64,000 nt of DNA from Gemmatimonadota bacterium (GCA_016720805.1 JADKJZ010000001.1:496001-560000), one strand, 5' to 3'. Shown: positions 53,101 through 62,691, counted from the first letter of the stretch. Numbers and translations are program-made. The notes: generated by a model not told the origin, from the letters alone.

Positions 53101-53550
53101 ATGAAGACGTATACGCAGAAGCAGAGCGAGCTCCAGCACGACTGGATCCTGGTCGACGCGACCGACATCCCGCTCGGGCGCCTCGCCAGCCATGTCGCGC
53201 AGCTGATTCGCGGCAAGCACAAGCCGACCTTCACCCCGCACATGGATGGGGGTGACTTCGTCATCGTCACCAATGCGTCGAAGGTGAAGCTCACCGGCCG
53301 CAAGGCGTCGCAGAAGGAATACTTCCGCCACACCGGCTACATGGGCCACGACCGCTACACGGTCGCGGCGGACCTGCTCGCGAAGCACCCGGATCGGGTG
53401 ATCGAGAAGGCCGTCTTCGGCATGCTGCCGAAGAACTCCCTGGCCAAGCAGAAGCTCCGCACCAAGCTGAAGGTGTACGGCGGCGCCGAGCACCCGCACG
53501 AGGCGCAGCAGCCGAAGCCGTTCACCATCGACACCGCGAAGGCCAACTGA
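53101..53550 (+). CDS. rplM: Ribosomal protein uL13
   Basis: A 149-residue large-subunit protein. WILVDATDIPLGRLAS, the HMDGGDFVIVTNA block, YFRHTGYMG and AVFGMLPKNSLA are uL13 signatures. It starts with MKTYTQK after a good AAGGA site. Its TGA overlaps the rpsI ATG by one base. Confidence 0.97.
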   Translation: MKTYTQKQSELQHDWILVDATDIPLGRLASHVAQLIRGKHKPTFTPHMDGGDFVIVTNASKVKLTGRKASQKEYFRHTGYMGHDRYTVAADLLAKHPDRVIEKAVFGMLPKNSLAKQKLRTKLKVYGGAEHPHEAQQPKPFTIDTAKAN

Positions 53551-53951
53551 TGAGCGAGACCCCGGAACTCCGCTGGCAGGCCGTCGGCCGCCGCAAGACG
53601 TCCGTCGCCCGCGTCTACCTGACGCCGGGCACCGGCAAGTGGGACGTGAACGGCCGCACGCTGGGTGACTACTTCCCGCGTCCGTCGCTGGTGCAGCACA
53701 TCCAGCAGTCGTTCACGGCGACCGACTCGCTCGGCTCGTACGACGTCAAGGCGCACGTGGATGGCGGCGGCGTCAGCGGCCAGGCCGGCGCGATGCGGCA
53801 TGCCATTGCCCGCGCCCTTTGCAAGGTCGACGAACTGAACCGCCCGAAGCTGCGCACCGCCGGCCTGCTGACGCGTGACCCGCGCGCGGTCGAGCGGAAG
53901 AAGCCGGGCCGTCCGGGCGCCCGCAAGCGCTTCCAGTTCTCGAAGCGGTAG
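53550..53951 (+). CDS. rpsI: Ribosomal protein uS9
   Basis: A 133-residue small-subunit protein ending in the conserved KKPGRPGARKRFQFSKR tail that reaches the P-site tRNA. AVGRRKTSVARVYL and VSGQAGAMRHAIARAL are family motifs. It is coupled to rplM through a 1-base overlap. Confidence 0.97.
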   Translation: MSETPELRWQAVGRRKTSVARVYLTPGTGKWDVNGRTLGDYFPRPSLVQHIQQSFTATDSLGSYDVKAHVDGGGVSGQAGAMRHAIARALCKVDELNRPKLRTAGLLTRDPRAVERKKPGRPGARKRFQFSKR

Positions 53952-53962
53952 AAAAATCGTAG

Positions 53963-53982
53963 GGGCGCAGCATGCTGCGCCC
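53963..53982. repeat. Perfect 20-base palindrome after rpsI
   Basis: GGGCGCAGCATGCTGCGCCC is fully self-complementary. It lies 11 bases after the rpsI stop and is not followed by a T-run. It looks like a dispersed palindromic repeat rather than a terminator. The remaining ~180 bases before rpsB show only a GAAGCGACGGAGC-rich leader with no gene. Confidence 0.7.
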
Positions 53983-54163
53983 AAACAGATCTGCCCCTCG
54001 CGGGCGGATCCCCAGGGCCGAGGGAAAATCGGCCGCACCATACGCCCGCGCCACGATGGCCGGGTGACACACGCCTCCCGATCGGCGCGAGCGGTGCCCC
54101 CGTGGCACTCGCGTTGAAGCGACGGAGCGCGGCGGATCAACCAGACCCAAGGAGTTACCGTTC

Positions 54164-55042
54164 GTGGCGACACCCACCCTGCAGGAACTGCTCGAGGCCG
54201 GCACCCACTTCGGCCACCAGACCCGTCGCTGGAATCCGAAGATGCGCAAGTTCATCTTCGCCGAGCGCTCGGGCATCTACCTGATCGACCTCCAGAAGAC
54301 GCTGAAGCAGCTCACCACCGCCGCGGAGCTCCTCAAGAGTGTCGCGCTGCGTGGCGAGAACGTGCTCTTCGTCTGCACCAAGCGCCAGCTCAAGGCGGTG
54401 GTCGAGGCCGAGGCCCGCAATGCCGGGGCGCACTGGGTCAACGAGCGGTGGCTCGGTGGCACGCTGACGAACTTCCAGACCATCAAGAAGCAGATCCGTC
54501 GCCTCCGTGACCTCGAGCAGGGTGCCGCCGAGGGCGACTTCGAGAACTACACGAAGAAGGAGCAGCTGCTGTTCTCGCGTGAGCGCGAGAAGCTCTCCCG
54601 CAACCTCGAAGGGATCAAGATGATGAACCGCCTCCCGGGCGCACTGTTCATCGTCGACGCGAAGAAGGAGAAGATCGCGATCCAGGAGGCCAACCGCCTC
54701 GGGATTCCGGTCGTGGCGATCGTCGACACCAACGCCGATCCCGATCCGATCACCGTGCCGATTCCGGGCAACGACGACGCGATCCGCTCGGTCTCGCTGA
54801 TCACCGGCGCGCTGTGCGATGCGCTGCGTGAGGCGCGGGCCCAGATGCCGGTGCGCGGCGACGGCTCGGCGTCGGATGACGAGGGCGAGACCTTCTCGGC
54901 CGGCGAAGGCGACGGCGCGTCGGATGACGATCGCAAGCGCCGGCGCCCGCGCCGCAAGCGCAAGGCGCGTCCGGAGGCGATTGCCGCCCGGCTCAAGCAG
55001 GATCCCGCGGCTCCTTCCGAGGGCGGCGACGCAGGCGCCTGA
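54164..55042 (+). CDS. rpsB: Ribosomal protein uS2
   Basis: A 292-residue small-subunit protein. Residues 1-225 are standard: LLEAGTHFGHQTRRWNPKM, VNERWLGGTLTNF, LPGALFIVDAKKE and IPVVAIVDTNADPD. The remaining ~60 residues are a variable tail, first acidic (DDEGETFSAGEGD), then very basic (RKRRRPRRKRKAR). Start GTG follows AAGGAG with good spacing. A terminator separates it from tsf. Confidence 0.96.
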   Translation: MATPTLQELLEAGTHFGHQTRRWNPKMRKFIFAERSGIYLIDLQKTLKQLTTAAELLKSVALRGENVLFVCTKRQLKAVVEAEARNAGAHWVNERWLGGTLTNFQTIKKQIRRLRDLEQGAAEGDFENYTKKEQLLFSREREKLSRNLEGIKMMNRLPGALFIVDAKKEKIAIQEANRLGIPVVAIVDTNADPDPITVPIPGNDDAIRSVSLITGALCDALREARAQMPVRGDGSASDDEGETFSAGEGDGASDDDRKRRRPRRKRKARPEAIAARLKQDPAAPSEGGDAGA

Positions 55043-55066
55043 CCCGGACCGACCGGATCATGCGCG

Positions 55067-55107
55067 AACCGCCGCCCCGCGGGCCCACGGGCCCGGGGCG
55101 GCGGTTT
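55067..55107 (+). terminator. Terminator between rpsB and tsf
   Basis: A 13-bp stem (AACCGCCGCCCCG 55067-55079 with CGGGGCGGCGGTT 55094-55106) around a GC-rich loop, then TTTC. It may attenuate rather than fully separate rpsB and tsf. Confidence 0.75.
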
Positions 55108-55140
55108 CACACAGGGACTTGAACACTTCAGCAGGCGGCC

Positions 55141-55989
55141 ATGAGCTCCATGACGATCAGCACCAAGGATATTTCGGAACTGCGCGCCCGTACCGGCGCC
55201 GGGATGATGGATTGCAAGAAGGCCCTCGAGGAAGCCAATGGCGACATGGCGCTCGCCTCGGAGTTGCTCCGCAAGAAGGGCATCGCGAAGGCCGAGAAGC
55301 GGGCCGGGCGTGACGCGTCGCAGGGGCTGGTCGTGATCGACACGGCCGCGGACGGGTCGATCGGGGCGATGGTCGAGCTCAACTGCGAGACCGATTTCGT
55401 GGCGCGCAACGAGGACTTCCTCGCCCTCGCCAAGAAGCTTGCCGCGCACGCGTTGGCGACGTCACCGGTCGGCGTCACGCTGGATGGCTTCCTCGCCGAG
55501 GCGATGGACGGCACCACGATCGAAGAAGTCGTCAAGCTCGCCTCCGGCAAGACCGGGGAAGCGGTCTCGGTCAAGCGGGTGGCGAAGTTCGGCGGCGCGG
55601 TCGGCGAGTATCGTCACTTCAACGGCCAGGTCGGCGTGCTGGTCGAAGTCGCCGGCGTCACCGGCGATGCCGCCCTCGCGCTCGCGCGTGAAGTGGCGCT
55701 GCACATCGCCTCGGCCGACCCGATCGCCGTCAGCACCACCGACATTCCGGTCGAGCTGCTCGACCGCGAGCGCCGGATTGCGGAAGAGCAGGTGGCCGCC
55801 GAAGGGAAGCCCGAAGCCATCCGCGGCAAGATCGTCGAGGGCAAGGTGAAGAAGTTCGCGGCCGATCGCGCGCTCCTCGAGCAGGCCTTCATCAAGGATG
55901 AGTCCGTCACGGTCGGTGCGATGGTCGCCCGTCTCCCCGGCGCGTCCGTGGTCCGCTTCGCCCGCTTCAAGGTCGGCGAGGCCGTCTGA
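55141..55989 (+). CDS. tsf: Elongation factor Ts
   Basis: The nucleotide exchange factor for EF-Tu, 282 residues. The N-terminal UBA-like domain has LRARTGAGMMDCKKALEEA, followed by KAEKRAGRDASQG. The core has NCETDFVARNEDFLALA and the C-terminal domain ends EAV. ATG 55141 has GCAGGCGG upstream; ATG 55150 lacks a site. Its stop overlaps the pyrH ATG by one base. Confidence 0.96.
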   Translation: MSSMTISTKDISELRARTGAGMMDCKKALEEANGDMALASELLRKKGIAKAEKRAGRDASQGLVVIDTAADGSIGAMVELNCETDFVARNEDFLALAKKLAAHALATSPVGVTLDGFLAEAMDGTTIEEVVKLASGKTGEAVSVKRVAKFGGAVGEYRHFNGQVGVLVEVAGVTGDAALALAREVALHIASADPIAVSTTDIPVELLDRERRIAEEQVAAEGKPEAIRGKIVEGKVKKFAADRALLEQAFIKDESVTVGAMVARLPGASVVRFARFKVGEAV

Positions 55990-56699
55990 TGGCCATCGCC
56001 TACCGCCGGGCCCTGTTGAAGCTCTCCGGTGAGGCGTTGGCTGGAGGGAAGGGGGGTGGCCTCGACTATCAGGTGGTCGAGGCACTCGCCGAGGAAATCA
56101 AGAAGGTGCACGCCCTGGGTGTGCACCTCGGGGTCGTGGTGGGGGGCGGCAACATCATCCGCGGTGCGATGGCGAGCCGCGAAGGCCTCGACCGCGTCTC
56201 GGCCGACTACATGGGCATGCTCGCGACCGTGATCAACGCCCTCGCGCTGCAGAATGTCCTCGAGGGGCTGGGCGTCGAGACGCGCGTGATGACTGCCATC
56301 CGCATGGAATCCCTCGCGGAGCCCTACATCCGCCGCCGGATGATGCGACACTTCGAGAAGGGCCGGCTGGTGATCTTCGCCGGCGGCACCGGCAATCCGT
56401 ATTTCTCGACCGACACCGCGGCCGTGCTGCGCGCGCTCGAGATGGAAGCCGAGGTCGTGCTGAAGGCGACCAACGTGGACGGCGTCTACACCGCCGATCC
56501 GCGCACCGATCCGGCGGCGACGCTGCTCCCGGAGATCACCTTCCAGGATGCGCTGGTCAACGGCTACGCCGTGATGGACGCCAACGCGTTCGGTCTCTGC
56601 CAGGCGAACGCGCTGCCGATCGTCGTCCTCAACATCAATCAGCCCGACACCATCCTGCGCGTGCTGCATGGTGACCGGGTCGGGACACTCGTCCGATGA
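55989..56699 (+). CDS. pyrH: UMP kinase
   Basis: Phosphorylates UMP to UDP; it is regulated by GTP and UTP in bacteria. It is 236 residues. LLKLSGEALAG is the nucleotide site, then VVVGGGNIIRG, AGGTGNPYFSTDTAAVLRAL, KATNVDGVYTADPR and a C-terminal strand. The tsf-pyrH-frr order is universal. The stop overlaps frr. Confidence 0.97.
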   Translation: MAIAYRRALLKLSGEALAGGKGGGLDYQVVEALAEEIKKVHALGVHLGVVVGGGNIIRGAMASREGLDRVSADYMGMLATVINALALQNVLEGLGVETRVMTAIRMESLAEPYIRRRMMRHFEKGRLVIFAGGTGNPYFSTDTAAVLRALEMEAEVVLKATNVDGVYTADPRTDPAATLLPEITFQDALVNGYAVMDANAFGLCQANALPIVVLNINQPDTILRVLHGDRVGTLVR

Positions 56700-57247
56700 C
56701 CAGCCAGGATATCGTCAAGGCCGCTCGCGAAGGGATGCAGAAGGCGGTCGAGAACACTCGTCGCGAGCTCAGCGGCATCCGCTCCGGCAAGGCGACCACG
56801 AACCTGCTCGACACGGTGCGCGTCGAGGCCTATGGCTCCACGGTGCCGCTCAATCAGGTCGCGATGGTCACCGCGCCCGAGCCGCGGATGCTGGTGGTCC
56901 AGCCGTTCGACAAGAGCCTCGCGATCGTCATCGACAAGGCGATCCGCGATGCCAACCTCGGCCTCAATCCCCAGAGCCAGGGCCAGATGATCCGGGTCCC
57001 GCTCCCGATGCTCTCCGAGGAGCGTCGCAAGGAGCTCGTGAAGATCTGTGCTCGCCTCACCGAGGAGGGCCGCGTCTCCGTGCGCCAGGCGCGGACCGAC
57101 GCGATGACCAAGATCAAGAAGCTCGAGAAGGTCCCCGAGGACGAGAAGACGCGCGCCGAGAAGGACGTGCAGAAGCACACGGACGAGGCGAGCAAGCAGG
57201 TCGACGAACTGCTCAAGGCGAAGGAAGCCGAGATCCTCGCAGTGTGA
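56696..57247 (+). CDS. frr: Ribosome recycling factor
   Basis: Splits post-termination ribosomes with EF-G. It is 183 residues. LSGIRSGKATTNLLD, PLNQVAMVTAPEPRML and SEERRKELVKICARLTEEGRVSVRQ are the family blocks in the three-helix body and the small domain. The ATG overlaps the pyrH stop and the TGA overlaps the uppS GTG. Confidence 0.97.
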   Translation: MTSQDIVKAAREGMQKAVENTRRELSGIRSGKATTNLLDTVRVEAYGSTVPLNQVAMVTAPEPRMLVVQPFDKSLAIVIDKAIRDANLGLNPQSQGQMIRVPLPMLSEERRKELVKICARLTEEGRVSVRQARTDAMTKIKKLEKVPEDEKTRAEKDVQKHTDEASKQVDELLKAKEAEILAV

Positions 57248-57993
57248 CCACCGCGATGCCGACGCTCCTCGACCAGTTGCGCCTCCACGGCGCAGTGCCG
57301 CGGCATGTCGCCATCATCATGGATGGCAATGGCCGCTGGGCGCAGGAGCGCGGTCTCAGTCGTCCCGCCGGGCATCAGGCCGGGATGCGGTCGGTGCGCG
57401 AGGCCGTCGAAGGATGCCTGGCCGCCGGGGTGGAGGTGCTCACCCTCTTTGCCTTCTCGCAGGAAAATTGGCAGCGCCCCCCCGCCGAAATCGATGCGCT
57501 GATGTCGCTCCTCGAGGAGTACATCGCCAAGGAAGCCGCCGAACTGCGCGAGCAGGGCGTCTCGGTGCGCATGCTCGGTGATCTCGAGCGCCTCTCGCCG
57601 TCCGCGCGCGCCGCCGTCGATCACATCGAGGCCAATACTGCCGGGGGCACCAAGCTCGCGCTCAACATCTGCATCTCCTACTCGGCGCGCGCCGAGATCG
57701 TCCGCGCGATGCGGCAGCTGGCCGCGCAGGTCCGCGAGGGCTCGTTGGCCCCCGAGGCGATCGAGGAGAGCGACGTCGCCGCCGAGCTGTACACGGCGGC
57801 CTGGCCCGACCCCGACCTGATCATTCGGACGTCCGGCGAGATGCGGGTCTCGAACTTCCTCCTCTGGCAGATGGCCTACGCCGAACTGCACGTCACGCCG
57901 GTGCTCTGGCCCGACTTCAGCCGCAACACGCTCTACGCCGCCTTGCTCGACTTTCAGGGACGCGATCGTCGCTTTGGACGCGTGAGCAGCTGA
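57244..57993 (+). CDS. uppS: Isoprenyl (undecaprenyl) diphosphate synthase
   Basis: A cis-prenyltransferase producing the C55 lipid carrier for cell-wall synthesis. It is 249 residues. HVAIIMDGNGRWAQERG is the diphosphate-binding motif. TLFAFSQENWQRP, LALNICISYSAR and DLIIRTSGEMRVSNFLLWQ complete the signature. GTG 57244 overlaps the frr stop; ATG 57256 is the alternative. It is followed by cdsA after 2 bases. Confidence 0.95.
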   Translation: MTTAMPTLLDQLRLHGAVPRHVAIIMDGNGRWAQERGLSRPAGHQAGMRSVREAVEGCLAAGVEVLTLFAFSQENWQRPPAEIDALMSLLEEYIAKEAAELREQGVSVRMLGDLERLSPSARAAVDHIEANTAGGTKLALNICISYSARAEIVRAMRQLAAQVREGSLAPEAIEESDVAAELYTAAWPDPDLIIRTSGEMRVSNFLLWQMAYAELHVTPVLWPDFSRNTLYAALLDFQGRDRRFGRVSS

Positions 57994-57995
57994 GC

Positions 57996-58868
57996 ATGGC
58001 GATGGACGCCAATCTCGTCAAACGTATCGCCTTTGCCGCCGTCGCCATCCCGGTGGCCGTCGGCCTCGTCTGGCTCGGCGGCTGGCCGCTTGCCGCGCTC
58101 GTGGCGCTGATCGGCGCGCTGGGGACGCGGGAGCTCTTCGACATCGCCGCGAAGCAGGGCGTGCAGGCCTTCCGGACGACCGGCATGGCCGCGGCCGCGG
58201 TCGGGCCGCTGCTGGTGTACCATGCCGTCGTCGATGCGCCAGGGCGTGCGCTGCTCGATGCCAACTGGGTCTTCCTTGCGGCGGGCTTCCTCCTCCTGCT
58301 CCTGATTCTTGCGCTGCAGCAGCGCGCGCCGACGGAGCATCCCCTGGCCGCCGTGGCTGTCACCACCTTCGCGGTGTGCTACGCCGGACTGCTGCCCGCC
58401 TTTCTGCTCGGCATTCGTCACGGCACGTGGCCGATGCGGTCGTGGGCCGGCACGGCACTGGTCTTCTTCCCGCTCGTCGTCACCTGGGTCTGCGACACCG
58501 CGGCGATGTTCGGCGGACGCGCCTTTGGCGGACCGAAGCTCGCGCCGACAATTTCGCCGGGGAAGACCCGGTCGGGCGGGATCGCGGGTGTGGTGGGCGG
58601 GGTACTGATCGCGCCGGTGTTCGCACTATGGCTGCTGCCGAAGGCCGGCATCGAGGTCGCGGTCCTGCCGGCGGTCGCCATGGCCGCCGCGCTGTCGGTG
58701 ATCGGCCAACTGGGCGACCTGGCCGAGTCGCTCTTCAAGCGCGAAGCCGGCGTGAAGGACTCCTCGGCGCTGATTCCCGGGCACGGTGGCGTGCTCGATC
58801 GCTTTGACTCCCTCTACGTGATCCTTCCGACGACCGCCCTCTGCTATCGCCTGATGGGTCTGCTATGA
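57996..58868 (+). CDS. cdsA: Phosphatidate cytidylyltransferase
   Basis: Makes CDP-diacylglycerol from phosphatidate and CTP. It is a 290-residue integral membrane protein with about eight hydrophobic segments. The C-terminal signature covers SPGKTRSGGIAG and KDSSALIPGHGGVLDRFDS. The uppS-cdsA-dxr-rseP order is conserved in many diderm bacteria. Confidence 0.95.
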   Translation: MAMDANLVKRIAFAAVAIPVAVGLVWLGGWPLAALVALIGALGTRELFDIAAKQGVQAFRTTGMAAAAVGPLLVYHAVVDAPGRALLDANWVFLAAGFLLLLLILALQQRAPTEHPLAAVAVTTFAVCYAGLLPAFLLGIRHGTWPMRSWAGTALVFFPLVVTWVCDTAAMFGGRAFGGPKLAPTISPGKTRSGGIAGVVGGVLIAPVFALWLLPKAGIEVAVLPAVAMAAALSVIGQLGDLAESLFKREAGVKDSSALIPGHGGVLDRFDSLYVILPTTALCYRLMGLL

Positions 58869-59998
58869 CCTCGCCCGCCGCCCCGCGCGGCGTGGCGCTG
58901 CTCGGGTCGACCGGTTCGATCGGCGAGAGCACCCTCCGCGTCCTGAAACGGCACCCCGATGCCTTCCGTCTGGTGGCGCTGGTGACCGGTTCGAACGTCT
59001 CCGGGTTGGCAGCGCAGGCCACGGAGTGGACGCCGGGTTTCGTGGGTGTGGTGAATGGGCGCGAAGCGCACCAGTGGGCCAGCGGGCCGCAATGCCTGGT
59101 CGACGCGGCCACGCACCCCGATGTCGACATCGTCGTCAACGCGGTGGTGGGCGCCGCCGGGCTCGAGGCCACGTTGGCCGCCCTGCACGCCGGCAAGCGC
59201 GTGGCGCTGGCCAACAAGGAGACGCTGGTGATGGCGGGCCCGCTGGTGGCCGCCGCGGCGCGCGCGGGCGGTGGCGAATTGGTGCCGGTCGACTCGGAGC
59301 ACAGTGCCGTCCTGCAGTGCATCGTAGCCCAGGGCGCCGCGCCATCGCGGATCATCCTCACGGCGTCGGGCGGACCGTTCCGGACCTGGGAGCTCGACGC
59401 GATCGCGCGCGCGACGGTCGACCAGGCGCTGAATCACCCGACCTGGCGCATGGGTGCCAAGATCACGGTCGACTCCGCGACGCTGGCGAACAAGGCCCTT
59501 GAGTTGATCGAGGCGCACTTCCTCTTCGGGTTGGGGTACGATGACCTCGAGGCCGTGGTGCACCCGCAGAGCATCATTCACGCATTTGTCGAGTTCCCGG
59601 ACGGGAGCGTGCTGGCGCAAGTCGGCTTCCCGTCGATGGAGGTTCCGATCCTGTACGCCCTGACCCACCCGACCCGACTCGCCGACAGCGGCGTGCGGCG
59701 TTTTGATCCCGTCGCCGCCGGCCCGCTGACTTTCGAGCCGGTCCGTCGCGACGCCTTCCGCGCCTTCGACCTCGGCGTCGCCGCCGGGCGCGCTGGGGGC
59801 ACCGCCCCCACGGTCTTCAACGCGGCCAATGAGATCGCCGTCGCCGCCTTTCTGGATCGCCGCATCACCTTCGGCGGCATCGCCGATGTGATCGCCCGGA
59901 CGCTTGATGCGCACCAGGTGCAGCCCGCGTCGTCGGTCGAGGTGGTGCAGGGTGCCGACCTCGACGCGCGCCGCATCGCCGCCGCGGGGATCGCGTGA
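58865..59998 (+). CDS. dxr: 1-deoxy-D-xylulose 5-phosphate reductoisomerase
   Basis: The second MEP-pathway enzyme, using NADPH. It is 377 residues. LLGSTGSIGESTLRV is the NADPH site. NKETLVMAG and VDSEHSAVLQCI hold the metal and substrate residues. GGPFRTW, HPTWRMGAKITVDSATLANK and PQSIIHAFVEFPDGS follow. The ATG overlaps cdsA, and the stop overlaps rseP by 4 bases. Confidence 0.97.
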   Translation: MTSPAAPRGVALLGSTGSIGESTLRVLKRHPDAFRLVALVTGSNVSGLAAQATEWTPGFVGVVNGREAHQWASGPQCLVDAATHPDVDIVVNAVVGAAGLEATLAALHAGKRVALANKETLVMAGPLVAAAARAGGGELVPVDSEHSAVLQCIVAQGAAPSRIILTASGGPFRTWELDAIARATVDQALNHPTWRMGAKITVDSATLANKALELIEAHFLFGLGYDDLEAVVHPQSIIHAFVEFPDGSVLAQVGFPSMEVPILYALTHPTRLADSGVRRFDPVAAGPLTFEPVRRDAFRAFDLGVAAGRAGGTAPTVFNAANEIAVAAFLDRRITFGGIADVIARTLDAHQVQPASSVEVVQGADLDARRIAAAGIA

Positions 59999-61365
59999 GC
60001 AGCTTCCTCTTCACCGTGGCGGTCCTGTTCGTCGTCCTCGGCGTGCTGATCTTCGTGCACGAGTTCGGTCACTACTGGGCGGCCAAGCGCTTCGGCGTGT
60101 GGGTGCACCGATTCTCGATCGGAATGGGCAAGCCGGTCAAGGCGCTCACCTTCCAGCGCGGCGAGACCGAGTGGGCCATTTCGTGGCTGCCGCTCGGTGG
60201 CTACGTGAAGATGGCGTCGTCCGAGGAAGAGCCGGCGTCGTCGGTGCTCGAGGGCGGACACTCGGCCGACGTGCCAGCCGATCGCGTCTTCGAGGCGAAG
60301 CCGATCTGGCAACGGATGGTGATCATCCTGGCGGGCGTGACGCTCAACGCGCTCTTTGCGTGGGTGGTGTTCACCGGGCTCGCGTGGAAGAATGGGCGGC
60401 AGTTCGATCCCACCACCACCATCGGGCGCATCAACACGGCCCTGCTCCCGCCGGAGGCCGCCGAGCTCTCGACGATTCCGGCCGGCACGCGGATCACCGC
60501 GATCGACGGCGAGCCGGTGCATTCGTGGGACGACATCCGGGAACGGGTCGCGACCGGCAACAGCAACGAGATCGGCTTCTCCTTCGAGGGACATGCGCCG
60601 ATCGTCATCAAGCTGCATCGCGACGCGCTGGCCGAACGCGGCATGACGGCCATCGCCCTGGAGCCCCAGCATCCGGCCGTGCTCGGCATGCTGACGCCCA
60701 GCTATCCCGGCGCGAAGGCGGGGCTGCAGGCCGGTGACTCGGTCGTGGCGATCAACGGCGAGCCGATCACCCAGTGGGTCGATGCCGTCGGGCTGATCAA
60801 GCAGTCCGGCGGCGTCGAGGCGCGCTTCGACGTGATGCGCGACGGCACGCCGATCGCCGTGACGGTGACGCCGAAGTTGGAGCGTGAGGTCGCCGCCGAC
60901 ACCTCCTCGCCGATGATCGGTCGAATCGGGGCGATGCCGCGGCAGCCGCTGCAGATGGAGTCGCTGGGCTTCGTTGGCGCCGTCCGCGTCGGGACGGAGC
61001 TGACGGTTTCCTCCGCAGGCGCGATCTTCCGCACCTTCCGTGGGCTGGCCACGCGCAAGGTCGCCACGACCGAGATCGGCGGACCGATCATGATCGGGCA
61101 GATGGCGGCGCAGCAGGCGCGCGCCGGGATCGAGCCGCTGCTGGCCTTCATGGCGCTGATCTCGATGAACCTCGCTGTCGTGAACCTGCTGCCGATCCCG
61201 GTGCTCGACGGCGGGGCGTTCCTGATCCTGGTCGCCGAGGGGATCATGCGTCGCCCGCTGCCGACGAAGGTGCGCGAAATGATTTCGCTGGCCGGCCTCG
61301 GCATGATCCTGCTGATCATGTTCGTGGCATTCAAGAACGACATCATGCGGTTGCTCGGCCAGTAG
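59995..61365 (+). CDS. rseP: RIP metalloprotease RseP (site-2 protease, M50)
   Basis: An intramembrane zinc protease that cleaves anti-sigma factors and signal-peptide remnants. It is 456 residues. HEFGH is at 22-26 inside the first TM segment. FSIGMGKP and LPLGGYVKM follow. Two PDZ domains occupy about 110-280 and carry the SYPGAKAGLQAGD pattern. NLLPIPVLDGGAF holds the conserved NxxPxxxLDG. The GTG start overlaps dxr. Confidence 0.95.
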   Translation: MSSFLFTVAVLFVVLGVLIFVHEFGHYWAAKRFGVWVHRFSIGMGKPVKALTFQRGETEWAISWLPLGGYVKMASSEEEPASSVLEGGHSADVPADRVFEAKPIWQRMVIILAGVTLNALFAWVVFTGLAWKNGRQFDPTTTIGRINTALLPPEAAELSTIPAGTRITAIDGEPVHSWDDIRERVATGNSNEIGFSFEGHAPIVIKLHRDALAERGMTAIALEPQHPAVLGMLTPSYPGAKAGLQAGDSVVAINGEPITQWVDAVGLIKQSGGVEARFDVMRDGTPIAVTVTPKLEREVAADTSSPMIGRIGAMPRQPLQMESLGFVGAVRVGTELTVSSAGAIFRTFRGLATRKVATTEIGGPIMIGQMAAQQARAGIEPLLAFMALISMNLAVVNLLPIPVLDGGAFLILVAEGIMRRPLPTKVREMISLAGLGMILLIMFVAFKNDIMRLLGQ

Positions 61366-61383
61366 CCGACAAGAGAGGCCGAC

Positions 61384-62691
61384 GTGCTCGAGCCACTCGT
61401 CATACCCGCGACCGACGGTCTCCAGGCAGCACTCCGCCTGGGGATCGCCGGATTGATCGGTTTGGCGGCGGGCATCGAACGCGAGTGGTCCGGACACGCG
61501 ACGGGCCCGGCGGCACGATTCGCCGGGATGCGCACCTTCCTGATCCTCGGCCTCTGTGGCGGCGTCGCCGGTGTGCTCGCCGCCGCCGATCTGTCCGGCC
61601 TGGGCGCGGTGCTCCTGGTTGGCGGGGTCGGCCTGGTGGTTGCGGCCTACGTGCTCGCCATGCGGAACCCGAAGGCCGATGCCGACGGCACGACGGAAGC
61701 CGCGGCGCTGGTGATCCTCGCGCTCGGACTCCTCGCGGGAATCGGGCAACTCGCGCTCGCGTCCGGTGCCGGGGCGCTGGTCGTGCTGGTGCTCGGGGAA
61801 AAGCGACGGCTCCACGGGATGGTCGCCAAGGTTGGTGAGGCCGAGCTCCAGGCAGCGGCACGATTCGCGGTGATGGCGCTGGTCATCCTCCCGATCCTGC
61901 CAACGGCGCCGCTGCCGTTTGGCGGCGACATCTCGGCGCGTGGCCTCTGGACCCTGGTGCTCCTCTTTTCGGGGATCAACTTCGCCGGCTACCTGGCGCG
62001 GCGCGCGGTCGGTCCGGAGCGCGGCTACGGGCTTGCCGGGTTGCTCGGTGGGTTCATCTCGTCGACCCTGGTCACCATGCAGTTCGCCCGGCGCAGTCGC
62101 GACGAGGAGGCACATGCCGGCGCATTGGCGCTCGGCGTGATCGCCGCCTGCACCGTGCTGCCGGTCCGACTCCTGGCCATCCTTGGCGTCCTCGCCCCCG
62201 CGGTCGGAGAAGCGGCGCTCCCCTATCTGATTCCGCCGGCGGTGGTCGGCGCGGTCGTCGTCGCGGTGGCATTCCGGCGCACGAAGGGCGGGGGCGAGGC
62301 GGCCGAGGACGACGCCTCGCCGCTGCATGTGGTCGCCTCGGTGCGGATGGCGGTGCTCTTCTGGTTTGCCCTGATCGGCATCGAGTATCTCGAACGGCAG
62401 TGGGGGAGTACCGGCGTGTATACGTCGGCCGTGCTCCTTGGCCTCACCGACATGGACGCGCTGACGGTGGCCATGGCCCGGTTGGGGGGTGCGCCGACGA
62501 TGGCGGAAGTGGCCGCCACGGGTGTCGCGATCGGCGTCCTCTCCAACACGGCCTTCAAGCTGGGGCTGGGCGTGGTGCTGGGCAGTCCGGCCTTCCGGAC
62601 CCGACTGGTGTTGGGGCTGCTGGTGTTGGGGGCGGTGATGGGGGTGGGGGTGGGTGGTGTAGTGGGAGATTCGATGATCGATGATCGATGA
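61384..62691 (+). CDS. MgtC/DUF4010-family membrane protein
   Basis: A 435-residue integral membrane protein with about twelve hydrophobic helices. The N-terminal third (GIAGLIGLAAGIEREWSG, FAGMRTFLILGLCGG) is MgtC/SapB-like and the remainder is the DUF4010 region (GPERGYGLAGLLGGFISSTL). Function is unknown; such proteins are suspected transporters. GTG start with AGAGAGGCC upstream. The last residues (SMIDDR) and the stop are encoded by the ATGATCG heptamer repeat at 62673-62698. Confidence 0.82.
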   Translation: MLEPLVIPATDGLQAALRLGIAGLIGLAAGIEREWSGHATGPAARFAGMRTFLILGLCGGVAGVLAAADLSGLGAVLLVGGVGLVVAAYVLAMRNPKADADGTTEAAALVILALGLLAGIGQLALASGAGALVVLVLGEKRRLHGMVAKVGEAELQAAARFAVMALVILPILPTAPLPFGGDISARGLWTLVLLFSGINFAGYLARRAVGPERGYGLAGLLGGFISSTLVTMQFARRSRDEEAHAGALALGVIAACTVLPVRLLAILGVLAPAVGEAALPYLIPPAVVGAVVVAVAFRRTKGGGEAAEDDASPLHVVASVRMAVLFWFALIGIEYLERQWGSTGVYTSAVLLGLTDMDALTVAMARLGGAPTMAEVAATGVAIGVLSNTAFKLGLGVVLGSPAFRTRLVLGLLVLGAVMGVGVGGVVGDSMIDDR

